A DNA stretch of 64,000 bases from a bacterium (lineage in GTDB: Bacteria; Vulcanimicrobiota; Xenobia; Xenobiales; JADMJV01). The position numbers and the translations under genes are program-made. The DNA is taken from the NCBI GenBank assembly GCA_018266105.1, contig JAFEBA010000017.1, positions 61,022-125,021 on the forward strand. Reading direction: 5' to 3'. The notes below the pieces were generated by a model, which was given only the letters and a program-made list of their open reading frames with translations, made no database searches and was not told the DNA's origin. This document shows, in pieces, positions 29,194 to 38,002 of the stretch. Numbering within the stretch: the first letter of the stretch is position 1; every line of letters starts with the position of its first letter.

Positions 29194-30972
29194 GTGAACA
29201 AACGCAAACTATTGGCGGCGCTATTACTGACGGGAATGACGGGGTCATTCGCCCCGGCCTGGGCCGACGACGACCCGGCCGCAGACACCACCCCCGTCGC
29301 TGAAGCCACCGTCAGTGACTCCAAAGCTGAGGCACAGAAAGCCCTGGCCGAAGGTCGGGAGCTCTACCGCAAAGGCTTCAGCGAATCCGCCATCGTACAA
29401 TATCGCAAGGCCATCGACCTGGATCCGGAAAATCCCCAGGCCTATGAAGAGCTCGGCAAGATTCTGACGGAAACCAAGAACAACGCTTTCGCCATCACCA
29501 TTTACAACAAGTTGGCTGAACTGCAGCCGGAGAATTTGAAGTGGCGGGAGATCCTGTTTGAGCTCCACACCGCCTACGAAATGCCTCGCGAAGCGGCCCA
29601 GGACGGCGAGATCTTGCTGGCTGCACGTCCCAACGATCTGACCCTGATCAAGCGTCTGGCTGAAGTCTACAAAGGCTACGGGCTCAGCGATAAGTACGCC
29701 GACACCCTGGTAAAGGGCGCGGCCATCAGCAACGACGCCAAGATGTATTACGATGCCGGCGAAGCCTACCTGGCCGCCGACATGAAGTCTCAGGCGGTGG
29801 ACGCTTACCGCCGCGCGGCCGAGTTGGAGCCCAGCAACCTGGAATACCAGAACGGCTACGGCAAGGCACTCAACGCCAACGGCGACAGCGAAGCCGCCCG
29901 TGCTCACTATGACAAAGTGGCCAAGCAATTTCCGCAGGCCCAGGGCCTGAAGGATCGCCAGGCCGAAACGGAGCTGGCGGTGGGAGACCGAATGCTCACC
30001 GCTCGCCGTTTCGTGGCCGCTCGCAAAGCCTATGAGCACGCTCGCGAACTCAACGGTGGAGCCGCTAACACCGGTCTTGGAGCCTCCATCAACGAGCGCA
30101 TCGACAAAGCCAATCGCCTCAACCACGTCTATGTGGAGAACCCCATCTACTTTGGTCAGCAAGGCGACAACCACTTCGTGGAAAACCAGACCATCGTCGG
30201 TATTCCCATGCAGGACGACGACGTCTCCTTCCAGATCATCAACGACTACCGCTTTGCCCGCGCTTCGGGCCAGGGCCAGTCAGAGTTCGCCAGTCAGCAA
30301 CTGGGAGTGGACTGGAAAACAGACGAATACACCAATGTCTATGCACGGGCAGGTACGTTCGGTATCTTCCAGGTTGGCCTCAACCACCAGAGCGACCGCC
30401 TCACCGCCGGGGTTCAGGTACGCCGCGACATCGTCACCTATACCCCCCAGGGCATTCGTGACCGTCTCAGCTACATCGGTGGCAACGCCAATGCAGCATA
30501 CCAGTTCAACGACTGGTTCTCCTTAGGTGGAGCTTTCTCGGCCTATCACTATGGCGACAGCATCTTCGAGTACACTTACAACATCGGCCCGCGCCTGACC
30601 CCGGTCAATCGTCCAAACGATTTCATCTGGGGCATCGGCTACAACCACGGCGGCGTCTTCAACCAGCGCGACGCCAACCAGCTACAGCGCTTCGGCCCCA
30701 CCAACTTCCAGGTCGACTCCATCGGCACCGATATCGAGCACTGGATCAGCAAGGACTTCCGCTATCGCCTGGGCTACTACCGCTCGTTCAGCAACGCAGG
30801 CATCGATGGAAACACCTTCCTGGCAGGCTTCGACTGGCAGCTCAACGAGGGCTCCTATGTCTGGTTGAATGGTGAATACGGTAACTTCCTGGCCGGCCGC
30901 GTTCAGCCCGGACTTTTCTCCACGAATAACAGCAACTGGCTGATCAACGGCGGCGTCCACGTCACCTTCTAA
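29194..30972 (+). CDS. PelB-like outer-membrane TPR/beta-barrel protein
   Basis: A 592-residue protein with a signal peptide, then about six TPRs (residues 40-290; for example ESAIVQYRKAIDLDPENPQA) and a C-terminal domain (about 310-592) of alternating amphipathic strands that ends in NGGVHVTF, the terminal-Phe signal for outer-membrane barrel insertion. This TPR-plus-barrel plan is that of PelB, which exports Pel polysaccharide. It starts with GTG 19 nt after the deacetylase gene. The barrel was inferred by pattern and the number of strands was not counted. A strong terminator follows. Confidence 0.75.
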   Translation: MNKRKLLAALLLTGMTGSFAPAWADDDPAADTTPVAEATVSDSKAEAQKALAEGRELYRKGFSESAIVQYRKAIDLDPENPQAYEELGKILTETKNNAFAITIYNKLAELQPENLKWREILFELHTAYEMPREAAQDGEILLAARPNDLTLIKRLAEVYKGYGLSDKYADTLVKGAAISNDAKMYYDAGEAYLAADMKSQAVDAYRRAAELEPSNLEYQNGYGKALNANGDSEAARAHYDKVAKQFPQAQGLKDRQAETELAVGDRMLTARRFVAARKAYEHARELNGGAANTGLGASINERIDKANRLNHVYVENPIYFGQQGDNHFVENQTIVGIPMQDDDVSFQIINDYRFARASGQGQSEFASQQLGVDWKTDEYTNVYARAGTFGIFQVGLNHQSDRLTAGVQVRRDIVTYTPQGIRDRLSYIGGNANAAYQFNDWFSLGGAFSAYHYGDSIFEYTYNIGPRLTPVNRPNDFIWGIGYNHGGVFNQRDANQLQRFGPTNFQVDSIGTDIEHWISKDFRYRLGYYRSFSNAGIDGNTFLAGFDWQLNEGSYVWLNGEYGNFLAGRVQPGLFSTNNSNWLINGGVHVTF

Positions 30973-31000
30973 GCCGGATCGACCTGCAAACAAACAAGAA

Positions 31001-31029
31001 AGCCCGTCCAAAAACGGGCTTTTTTTATT
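31001..31029 (+). terminator. intrinsic terminator
   Basis: AGCCCGT-CCAAAA-ACGGGCT (31001-31020) is followed by TTTTTTATTT. It ends the deacetylase/porin operon. The A-rich left flank and the convergent gene on the other side suggest it may serve both directions. Confidence 0.92.
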
Positions 31030-32482
31030 TATCCAGGGAATTCAGACCCTGGCTGGCTTCGGCCATACCGGGCACCAGGTCCAACGCCTGCAGGTAGCGC
31101 TGACGGGCCTGGGAGAGCTGGCGCATGTTTTGCAGGCATTGAGCCTGGAACACCAACAGCATGGCATCGCGACCCTGGCGGCGAGCGGTTTCCTCGTAAA
31201 ACCAGAGAGCACGGTCGAAAATTCGCAGGCTATCATAGATGTGAGCCAACCAGAACGTGACATTGGGCGCGCCCCGAAAGAAATAATCGTTGGCCCAGGT
31301 CTCCTCCAAGATCTGCAGCAGCTCCAACCTTTCGCCGTAGCTGTAGTTCTGCAGGTAGGCAGGGATTTGCCTGGCCACCGCCGCCAGGCCATTCGGATCA
31401 CACAGATTCAGCCGCAGGAAGCCCAGTAAGCTTCGCAGCTGAACTTTGTTCCGATAGGGTGCGTAGGTCTCGCTGCAGTTATTGAGCGCGTTGGCGCGAG
31501 CGAAACATTCCTCAAAGGTGTAGCGAAGCTGGGGCCCACAATCGAAGTCGCCCAGGAAGACCGTCTGCACTCCATCCAACACCTCCCGCCGGGTCATCAG
31601 GGCCGTGCGGAAACCCAGGCTCAAAGCGTGAAAGTTCACCATATGGGAGAAGCAGCCGCCCTGGTGGATGGTGTGAGGATGAATGGGATAGACAGTCATG
31701 CGATCGGGGACCGTGAAACCCCGGTCCGAGGCCAGCACTGCCAGCGGAGCCAGCCCGCGCAGGCGCTTCAGACAGTCCAGGGCTCCTACCGGAACCGTGA
31801 AGGCCCCTTCCCGGACGTTCCGGGCATAGTGATCCAGAACCCCCTCCAGATGGGGGGGATAACGGTCACTGACCTCAGCGTAACTGCGCCGAACTTCAAC
31901 CTGTTCAATCTCGCCCAGCTCGGGCTGCAGCTCGATGAGACACTCTTCAAGACCCTTGGGCGTGACCCGAAACTCATCGTGCGGCATAGAATCGAAAACG
32001 TAGTTGGCCAGCACCAAAAGCGCCTGACCGCCCGTATCCAGACGTGTGCCCGACTTCTCCAGGAAAAGGATGTCTTCTCGTCCCGGCTCCATCACGCAGA
32101 AGTCCACTCTCGGACCCAGCTCCTGAAGCTTAGGATGCTGTCGCCAGAACTCCAGATTGTCTGGCACAATATCACTCAGCACCAGACAGAAAGGCAGCTC
32201 CTTCAAGCGCTCAAAGTAGGCCAGCTTGCGCGTCAAGTCGCGCACCAACTGACATGCGAATCGGCCAATACCGCTGCCCAGTTCCAGCAGGTAGAAGACC
32301 CTCTTGGGATCGGGTGGATGATCTTGCCAATAGGCCAGAATCAGTTCAGCATACGCGTCCGTGAAGACCTGACTGTTGGTGAGATGGAAGGGGGTTCGAT
32401 CCTCCCAGGCGGCTACCCCCAGCTTCTGGTAGTAATCTTGCTGAATCTTCCACAGGCCGCTCTGGGAAACCGGCGTGGGCAC
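31025..32482 (-). CDS. SAM-methyltransferase-like protein with C-terminal TPRs
   Basis: A 485-residue cytosolic protein. A glycine-rich motif I, YLLELGSGIGRFACQLVRDL (about residues 64-83), indicates a Rossmann methyltransferase fold. The text VLANYVFDSMPHDEF matches motif regions of MidA/NDUFAF7-type (PF02636) enzymes, which methylate protein arginine. Residues 400-485 contain two or three TPR-like repeats (ALWFYEETARRQGRDAM, ARQRYLQALDLVPGM). The methyl acceptor is unknown. It is 6 nt downstream of the GH114/FN3 gene, so the two are probably cotranscribed. Confidence 0.65.
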   Translation of the reverse strand: MPTPVSQSGLWKIQQDYYQKLGVAAWEDRTPFHLTNSQVFTDAYAELILAYWQDHPPDPKRVFYLLELGSGIGRFACQLVRDLTRKLAYFERLKELPFCLVLSDIVPDNLEFWRQHPKLQELGPRVDFCVMEPGREDILFLEKSGTRLDTGGQALLVLANYVFDSMPHDEFRVTPKGLEECLIELQPELGEIEQVEVRRSYAEVSDRYPPHLEGVLDHYARNVREGAFTVPVGALDCLKRLRGLAPLAVLASDRGFTVPDRMTVYPIHPHTIHQGGCFSHMVNFHALSLGFRTALMTRREVLDGVQTVFLGDFDCGPQLRYTFEECFARANALNNCSETYAPYRNKVQLRSLLGFLRLNLCDPNGLAAVARQIPAYLQNYSYGERLELLQILEETWANDYFFRGAPNVTFWLAHIYDSLRIFDRALWFYEETARRQGRDAMLLVFQAQCLQNMRQLSQARQRYLQALDLVPGMAEASQGLNSLDK

Positions 32483-32487
32483 GGAAT

Positions 32488-34395
32488 CTACCTGATCTCA
32501 GCTTCGATTAACTGGTTGCGTCGGCTCTCATTGCCGGCATCGTCGACACTGGTGACCCAGAGCTGATACTTGCCTGCTCCCAGGCGCGGGAGTTCCAGGC
32601 TGGTGTCCTCGGTCCGCACAGGAATGCGATATTTTTCACCTTTGCCCAGGCAATAGACCTTGTAGGTCTTGGCGCCCGGCACGGCCGCCCAGCTCACGTT
32701 GAAAACCCCGGCCCGAGCATTGATCACCACTTCCTTGGGGGACGAGGGCGGAGTACAATCCTCGGCCCGACCCAGGATGGGGCGACACAGGTTGCCTTCA
32801 TTGGGCCCATCCAGAGCTGAAACCGCAAAATAGAAAGGCTGATTATTTTGCAAACCGGTTACCGTATAGCTCCGTCCCTGGGTCGTGCCCACCGGGGTCA
32901 GCGACCAGGGATTGGCTCCCTGGTAAATGCGGAAGCTGTGAGAACCCGGATCCTTCCAGGACAATTTGACACTGCTCTCCAGAGGAGTGGTCGTAAGTTC
33001 GCTTACCTGGGCGGGTCCGGCAGAGGTGGCTGTCGTGAAGCTCACTTCCAGATAGCTGGTGCGGCAGTTTCGGCTTTTGCCCACAACTCGAGCATAGACG
33101 GTGTAGGTTGTGCCCTTTTCCAGTCCAACGCCCTCGACCAGACCAGGCTTGCTGTAGTCCACACGTACCTGATCCTGTAAGGCAGTGTCTCGCTTCTCTT
33201 TACCGACCCGGACGTCCAGGAAGAGATCTTTGCCCAGCACGCGACCGTCGAGTTTGCTGACTTCATACTTCAGTTGAAATCGTCCCAGCGGTAACTCCTG
33301 AACGCTCAGGTTGCCCAATTCCGGGGGTGGGGCTCCATTCTCTGGGAAAATCTCGGAAATGGGAGCTCCCAAACCCTGCAGCAAGGGGTCGGAAACATAG
33401 TTCGAAATGCCCTGACGACCCACCAGATCCTCGATCGAATGCATCAGTGGATAGAAGTCGTCCTGACTGGGGTCCAGATAGTTGATGTAAAACATGTGGA
33501 AGCCGTACCTGGCTGCCGCAGGAAGCACCGGGTCCTTCAGATAGCCCACATCCCCAACCGCCCAGGGAGAGACAATTCCTCGCTTCGCACCCCAGTCCCA
33601 AATGCAATATAGGCTCTCATAAAGCAGCCCGTCGATGCTGGAGACGTAAGCCTGGGTATCGCTTTCCAACAGAAACATGCCGCGGTTGGCCAAAATGATC
33701 CTTTGCGGATAGGCTTTACGAATCGCCTTCAACAGACCGGCCATGTGGCTCTGGCTGAAACTGTAGTTGCCCCACGGCGAAGCTGTATCCAGCGTGTCCA
33801 GAAAAAAACCATCCACCTGCAGTTCATTCTGCAGCCTGGCCATTTTGCCCAAAACGATCGCCTGCCACTGAGCGTCGGCGGGATCCACATAGTAGCTACC
33901 CCAGACCCCGTTCTCGTCAGGCACACCGTCCTGACCGGGAACGGTTACCGGCTTGCCGTTCTCGGCGTAACGCCGCTCCCCGTTCTTCTCGAAAACATAA
34001 CTGACCTGATCGAGATAACGGGTCGGGTAGTTTTGCTTTTCCTGACGCCAACTCTTGTTGAGATAGGCGGTGGGGCCGGCTCCTGGACGAGGGGGGCCGG
34101 CCGGGACCTGGTCGTCTTCACCGATGGTCACGTAGCCCAGCACGATCACATCATCGCTGGTGCCCGCCTGACCATCTTTGCCGCGCTTGAGTTGCCCGAT
34201 CAAATCGGGGGTCAAATTGCCGAAGTCATCACCCGGATGCACCACCACCAGATCGAACTGGTGGGCGCGCTGAATCATCTCGGGGGTCCAGGCGCCATAG
34301 CATATAGCGTAATCTTTGGGTGGCCAGCGCGGATGTTGCGGCTTGGCCGCCACCGGAAGGGCCAGCAGCGCTAGGGCCAGCAGCGTTTTTCTCAT
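32488..34395 (-). CDS. secreted GH114-like hydrolase with fibronectin-type domains
   Basis: A 635-residue protein with a signal peptide (MRKTLLALALLALPVAA). Residues 20-380 form a TIM-barrel of the GH114/TM1410 group: WTPEMIQRAHQFDLVVVHPG, VLGYVTIGED, and VDGFFLDTLDTAS with the probable catalytic Asp. Residues 400-635 hold two or three fibronectin-like beta-sandwich domains (for example SSVKLSWKDPGSHSF and AGVFNVSWAAVPGA). A second GH114-type protein next to a PelA/PelB-like pair fits a role in trimming a galactosamine-type exopolysaccharide. The start at 34395 was chosen for the signal peptide. Confidence 0.8.
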   Translation of the reverse strand: MRKTLLALALLALPVAAKPQHPRWPPKDYAICYGAWTPEMIQRAHQFDLVVVHPGDDFGNLTPDLIGQLKRGKDGQAGTSDDVIVLGYVTIGEDDQVPAGPPRPGAGPTAYLNKSWRQEKQNYPTRYLDQVSYVFEKNGERRYAENGKPVTVPGQDGVPDENGVWGSYYVDPADAQWQAIVLGKMARLQNELQVDGFFLDTLDTASPWGNYSFSQSHMAGLLKAIRKAYPQRIILANRGMFLLESDTQAYVSSIDGLLYESLYCIWDWGAKRGIVSPWAVGDVGYLKDPVLPAAARYGFHMFYINYLDPSQDDFYPLMHSIEDLVGRQGISNYVSDPLLQGLGAPISEIFPENGAPPPELGNLSVQELPLGRFQLKYEVSKLDGRVLGKDLFLDVRVGKEKRDTALQDQVRVDYSKPGLVEGVGLEKGTTYTVYARVVGKSRNCRTSYLEVSFTTATSAGPAQVSELTTTPLESSVKLSWKDPGSHSFRIYQGANPWSLTPVGTTQGRSYTVTGLQNNQPFYFAVSALDGPNEGNLCRPILGRAEDCTPPSSPKEVVINARAGVFNVSWAAVPGAKTYKVYCLGKGEKYRIPVRTEDTSLELPRLGAGKYQLWVTSVDDAGNESRRNQLIEAEIR

Positions 34396-34417
34396 CCCCG
34401 CTGCTTCTCGCCCAGCG

Positions 34418-34669
34418 TCACTTTCCTTCCGCTTTGGGAGTCTGTGGAGGGAGCGCAGGCGGTGACGCCACCGGAACCCTGTGCAGGGAGTCCCAGAGAT
34501 TGCGGAGCTCATTCTTCTCTTTATCTGAAAGCGTAGCCGCCTTCTGAGGCTTCCAATCGTCTCGGGACATATCTTTGAAAGCTTCGCGCATGCGCGGTGA
34601 GAGCTTTTCTTTCCAGTCCTCGGCGCTGGCCGGTAAACCCAGCAGCAGCATTAAGAAAATCGCTTTCAT
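34418..34669 (-). CDS. small secreted protein
   Basis: An 83-residue protein with a signal peptide (MKAIFLMLLLGLPASA), a charged helical middle (WKEKLSPRMREAFKDM; KEKNELRNLWDSL) and a Pro-rich tail. No cysteines. It has a GAGGAG-type ribosome site and lies 22 nt upstream of the GH114/FN3 gene, which suggests the same transcript. No family recognised. Confidence 0.65.
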   Translation of the reverse strand: MKAIFLMLLLGLPASAEDWKEKLSPRMREAFKDMSRDDWKPQKAATLSDKEKNELRNLWDSLHRVPVASPPALPPQTPKAEGK

Positions 34670-34792
34670 TCACTCCTCCTCGGCTATGAATACACAGTAT
34701 AGCACAACTGGCCGGCAAGCCCGAGGCTGACCGGCTCTAAAACGGATCACGAGCCAACAGGATTGGCTAACCGAAAACATACGAAAAACCTA

Positions 34793-34821
34793 TTGACACC
34801 GGGGGGTTCAGGCCGCATACT
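34793..34821 (+). promoter_or_regulatory. strong sigma-70-type promoter
   Basis: TTGACA (34793-34798) and CATACT (34816-34821) with the ideal 17-nt spacer. Transcription would begin near 34828 and read a leader of about 146 nt before the deoxyhypusine-synthase-like gene. It lies in the 304-nt gap (34670-34973) between two divergent genes. Confidence 0.75.
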
Positions 34822-34827
34822 CCGTCA

Positions 34828-34973
34828 CTGGGAAGGTTGCCGCGAATGCGTGAAAACGCCCGTCCTACTTGACCTTGAGAAGGTAGTCAGGATGAGCGTG
34901 ACTCCCCCTGTCCCCTCCTTTTGGTCGTGATTCAGAGCCGAAACGACCCCAATACCAAAGGAGGATCCCCTTG
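34828..34973 (+). ncRNA. structured 5' leader, possible cis-regulatory RNA
   Basis: The leader can form a closing stem GGGA (34830-34833) with TCCC (34903-34906), enclosing GCGT-GAAA-ACGC (34848-34859) and CTACTT/AGGTAG (34865-34870 with 34881-34886), so a multi-stem domain sits between promoter and gene. After it come pyrimidine-rich CCCCTCCTTTT and the AAAGGAGG ribosome site, which are complementary and could pair to block translation. I do not recognise a known riboswitch class. Confidence 0.45.
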
Positions 34974-36035
34974 ATGAAACACTCCGTGGAGGTGAGGAAC
35001 TTTCTTCGCCATCACTTTCGCCACTTCAATGCGGCCGCAGTTGTCGATGCCGCCGAAGGTTATTGCAAACACATTGAACAGGGTGGCCGCATGTTGCTGG
35101 CCATGGCTGGCGCTATGAGCACAGCCGAAATCGGTGTTTCCCTGGCCGAGATGATTCGCGCCGGCAAAGTGCACGCCATTAGCTGCACAGGCGCCAATCT
35201 CGAAGAGGACCTCTTCAATCTGGTCGCCCATGACCATTACCGCAGAATTCCCCACTGGCGCGATCTGACGCCGGCGCAGGAACAGGAACTGCTGGACGCC
35301 CACCTCAACCGCGTCACCGATACTTGTATTCCCGAGGGCGAAGCCATTCGCCGTCTGGAATCGGTTCTTCTTGAAGAATGGCAGCGAGCCGACCAGTGCG
35401 GCGAGCGCCTCTTCCCTCATCAATTTCTGTACCGCCTGATTCGCTCCGGAAAATTGGAGCAGTTCTACCAGATCGATCCCAAAGATAGCTGGATGGTGGC
35501 GGCGGCCGAAAGGAATCTGCCCATCTTTGTGCCGGGCTGGGAAGATTCCACCACAGGTAACATCTTTACTAGCTATTGCCTCAAGGGCATCCTCAAGAAT
35601 CCCCACACCGTGCGTTCGGGCGTGGAATACATGATGGAACTGGCCAGCTGGTATGAACGCGAAAGCAAGTCCACTCCCTGGGGCTTCTTCCAAATCGGCG
35701 GCGGCATCGCTGGCGACTTCCCCATCTGCGTGGTTCCCATGCTTCGTCAGGACATGGAACGAGAAGAAGTTCCCCTCTGGGCCTACTTCTGTCAGATCAG
35801 CGACTCCACCACCAGCTACGGCTCTTACTCGGGAGCCACACCCAATGAGAAAATCACCTGGGAAAAATTGGGCTCGGACACTCCCAAATTCATGGTTGAG
35901 TCTGACGCCACGATCGTAGCCCCGTTGATCTTCGCCTACGTCCTCAGCGAGGCTCCACCGAAACGTGAGCGGTCTCCTCTGCGCAACCGGCGCATTCGAC
36001 CGGCGGTGCGCTCAACCAGCCTGGTGCTCAACTAA
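34974..36035 (+). CDS. deoxyhypusine-synthase-family protein
   Basis: A 353-residue protein of the deoxyhypusine synthase fold, with NAD and polyamine sites as in SpeY-type enzymes: RMLLAMAGAMSTAEIGVSL (about residues 38-56), SCTGANLEED, FVPGWEDSTTGNIF, FFQIGGGIAGDFP and SGATPNEKITWEKLG, where the Lys corresponds to the enzyme's catalytic Lys. Bacteria lack eIF5A, so relatives are thought to make homospermidine or related polyamines. The C-terminal 25 residues are Arg-rich and not typical of the family. It has AAAGGAGG before the ATG. Confidence 0.85.
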   Translation: MKHSVEVRNFLRHHFRHFNAAAVVDAAEGYCKHIEQGGRMLLAMAGAMSTAEIGVSLAEMIRAGKVHAISCTGANLEEDLFNLVAHDHYRRIPHWRDLTPAQEQELLDAHLNRVTDTCIPEGEAIRRLESVLLEEWQRADQCGERLFPHQFLYRLIRSGKLEQFYQIDPKDSWMVAAAERNLPIFVPGWEDSTTGNIFTSYCLKGILKNPHTVRSGVEYMMELASWYERESKSTPWGFFQIGGGIAGDFPICVVPMLRQDMEREEVPLWAYFCQISDSTTSYGSYSGATPNEKITWEKLGSDTPKFMVESDATIVAPLIFAYVLSEAPPKRERSPLRNRRIRPAVRSTSLVLN

Positions 36036-36037
36036 AA

Positions 36038-36070
36038 GAGAGCCGGTTCGCAAGGACCGGCTCTCTTTGT
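36038..36070 (+). terminator. intrinsic terminator
   Basis: GAGAGCCGGT (36038-36047) pairs with ACCGGCTCTC (36056-36065), followed by TTTG. It starts three bases after the deoxyhypusine-synthase-like stop codon. Confidence 0.85.
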
Positions 36071-36085
36071 CAGGAAGCCAGGAGT

Positions 36086-36481
36086 ATGGCTAAAATCGAG
36101 AAATCCGACCAGGAGTGGCGCGAGCAACTCAGTCCAGAACAGTACCGCGTGTTGCGTCAGGGTGGAACCGAGTATCCCGGCACCGGTGAATACAACCACC
36201 ATAAGGAAATCGGCAGCTACCATTGCCGGGCCTGCGGGGCCGAGTTATTTACCTCAGACGGAAAGTACGACTCCGGCTGCGGCTGGCCGGCTTTTTGGGT
36301 CGCCGCCGCCGGAGACCGCATTCGTCGCCTGGAAGACCTGAGCCACGGAATGCGCCGTGTGGAGGTGCGCTGCGCCGACTGCGACAGCCACCTCGGCCAT
36401 GTCTTCGAGGACGGGCCAGAGCCGACCGGCGAACGCTACTGCATCAACTCTGTCTGCCTGCAGTTTCGGCCCAAGTTGTAA
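36086..36481 (+). CDS. msrB: peptide-methionine (R)-S-oxide reductase, cytosolic
   Basis: A 131-residue MsrB without signal peptide. Structural zinc pairs CRAC (residues 48-51) and CADC (97-100), CGWPAFW, and the catalytic Cys in RYCINSVCL are in place; FEDGPEPTGERYC is highly conserved. It reduces methionine R-sulphoxide in the cytosol. It follows the terminator, so it has its own promoter or receives readthrough. Confidence 0.94.
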   Translation: MAKIEKSDQEWREQLSPEQYRVLRQGGTEYPGTGEYNHHKEIGSYHCRACGAELFTSDGKYDSGCGWPAFWVAAAGDRIRRLEDLSHGMRRVEVRCADCDSHLGHVFEDGPEPTGERYCINSVCLQFRPKL

Positions 36482-36553
36482 CCCGATTTCAAAAAAATTT
36501 GAGGGCTTTAACCTAGGGTGATCCGTGCAGGATTACGCACAGGAGGCTCACCC

Positions 36554-37447
36554 ATGATCAAAGCAGGCCAGACCGTTACCGTTGGCTCTTACAACGTCAA
36601 GAATATGTTTGCCAAGGAGGACATCGCTCCGGGCAACCGCACCCGCCCCAAACCCGAATTCGAGCTCGAGGCTCTCAGCCGGGTGCTTAAGAACGCCGAC
36701 GCCGACGTGGTTGCCCTGCAGGAGCTTTCCTCGGCCAAGACTCTCAACAAGTTCATGCAGGACTATGGCCTGGACAAAATCTACCCCAATGTCGCTCACA
36801 TCAACGGCAACAGCGACCGTGGCATTAACGTGGGCATCATCTCCAAGTATCCTTTCGAGACCGTCATCACCCACAAGGATCAGGAGTTTCCCCTGGTGGA
36901 CGGCTCAGGCAACACCAAATTCAGCCGTGATCTGCTGCGTGTCGACGTCAACACCGACGGCAAACCCGGTGCCGAACTGACCGTTTACACCACCCACTCC
37001 AAGTCACGCCGCCCCAACGAAGGGGACGGCCCCAGCTCCGACACCCAGCGTATCAGCGAAGGTCGAGCCATGCGTCAGATTGTGGAACAGGAAATGAAGC
37101 CCTACCCCAATCGCCTCTTCGTCATGACGGGTGACTGGAATGACAACACCAACGACGCCTCCGTCCAGGAAGTCTTGAATCCCAAGGATGGCCGCGAAAA
37201 GTTCGTAGACAGCCTGTCCAACCTGCCAGAGAACGAGCGCAACACCTGGCCAGCCAACCCCAACGCCGGACACGGTCACGACCCGGAGCAGTTTGACCAC
37301 ATCGTCTACGCCGAGTCCAAGGCTGGACAGATGCTGGGGTCCACCATCCATCGCTACAATGCCACCGAAGATGGCAAGTACAAATGGCTGTCCTCCGCGG
37401 CTTCCGACCACCTGATGATCTCCGCCAAGTTCAGGCTCGAAGAGTAA
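36554..37447 (+). CDS. endonuclease/exonuclease/phosphatase (EEP) family protein
   Basis: A 297-residue protein of the DNase I/EEP fold. Metal and catalytic motifs are visible: SYNVKNMF (residues 11-18), VALQELSS with the catalytic Glu (about 53-60), GDWNDN near 194, and the final SDHLMISA near 285. It might cleave nucleic acid, sphingomyelin or inositol phosphates. There is no signal peptide. The ATG at 36554 follows a perfect AGGAGG at 36541. A terminator lies after it. Confidence 0.82.
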   Translation: MIKAGQTVTVGSYNVKNMFAKEDIAPGNRTRPKPEFELEALSRVLKNADADVVALQELSSAKTLNKFMQDYGLDKIYPNVAHINGNSDRGINVGIISKYPFETVITHKDQEFPLVDGSGNTKFSRDLLRVDVNTDGKPGAELTVYTTHSKSRRPNEGDGPSSDTQRISEGRAMRQIVEQEMKPYPNRLFVMTGDWNDNTNDASVQEVLNPKDGREKFVDSLSNLPENERNTWPANPNAGHGHDPEQFDHIVYAESKAGQMLGSTIHRYNATEDGKYKWLSSAASDHLMISAKFRLEE

Positions 37448-37484
37448 TTTAGGGCTGTTGGCGGCAGGCCAGTAGCTAAAAAGG

Positions 37485-37510
37485 GGACCCGAGCAGTCGG
37501 GTCCTTTCTT
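37485..37510 (+). terminator. intrinsic terminator between convergent genes
   Basis: GGACCCGA-GCAG-TCGGGTCC (37485-37504) is followed by TTTCTT. It stands between the EEP gene and the convergent DUF2165 gene. Confidence 0.85.
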
Positions 37511-38002
37511 CTATTCGGAAGGCTCTGGCTGGCCCAGCCAGAGCAGGATCAACCCGTGAATTGCAAACAATCGACCGGCCGCGCTGGTGCCGTCCCAATG
37601 GCTGGCCTGCCACATCATAAACCACTCGCCACCGATGCTCGTAAAGCCGCAAAAGAACAAGAGCAGGACCAAGGTCAGGCCCTGCACCGCTCTTGCTTTG
37701 GCGGCCGTGAAGCCGGCCTGAGCGGATCGTAAAGCCCTCAACAGACCCAACCCTCCACTCCAAAGCAGAGCACAGGAAGCCCCCTCGGTGGCGATAATCA
37801 ACCAGTAGACCGCGTGCTGCAAGCCCGGAGCGTGGATGGCTCGCCAACTGCCTCGATTGGTCTCCACCACCGAATCCATGCTCAATACGTGCTGGACGAA
37901 GGACAGGTTGGTGGGGTAATCCACCAGGTTATTGAAGACCACGATGGTCCAGTGCAAAGCCGCGGCCAGCACCAGGACGACTTTAGACAGCCTCCAGCTC
38001 AA
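37511..38002 (-). CDS. DUF2165-like integral membrane protein
   Basis: A 163-residue protein with four hydrophobic segments. FNNLVDYPTNLSFVQHVLSMD followed by a second TM pair and GGEWFMMWQASHWDG near the C-terminus match the DUF2165 small integral membrane family, whose function is unknown. I place the start at TTG 38002, which overlaps the previous gene's TGA (TTGA) and has GAGGA just upstream. It is probably translated by coupling to the PH-domain gene. Confidence 0.72.
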   Translation of the reverse strand: MSWRLSKVVLVLAAALHWTIVVFNNLVDYPTNLSFVQHVLSMDSVVETNRGSWRAIHAPGLQHAVYWLIIATEGASCALLWSGGLGLLRALRSAQAGFTAAKARAVQGLTLVLLLFFCGFTSIGGEWFMMWQASHWDGTSAAGRLFAIHGLILLWLGQPEPSE

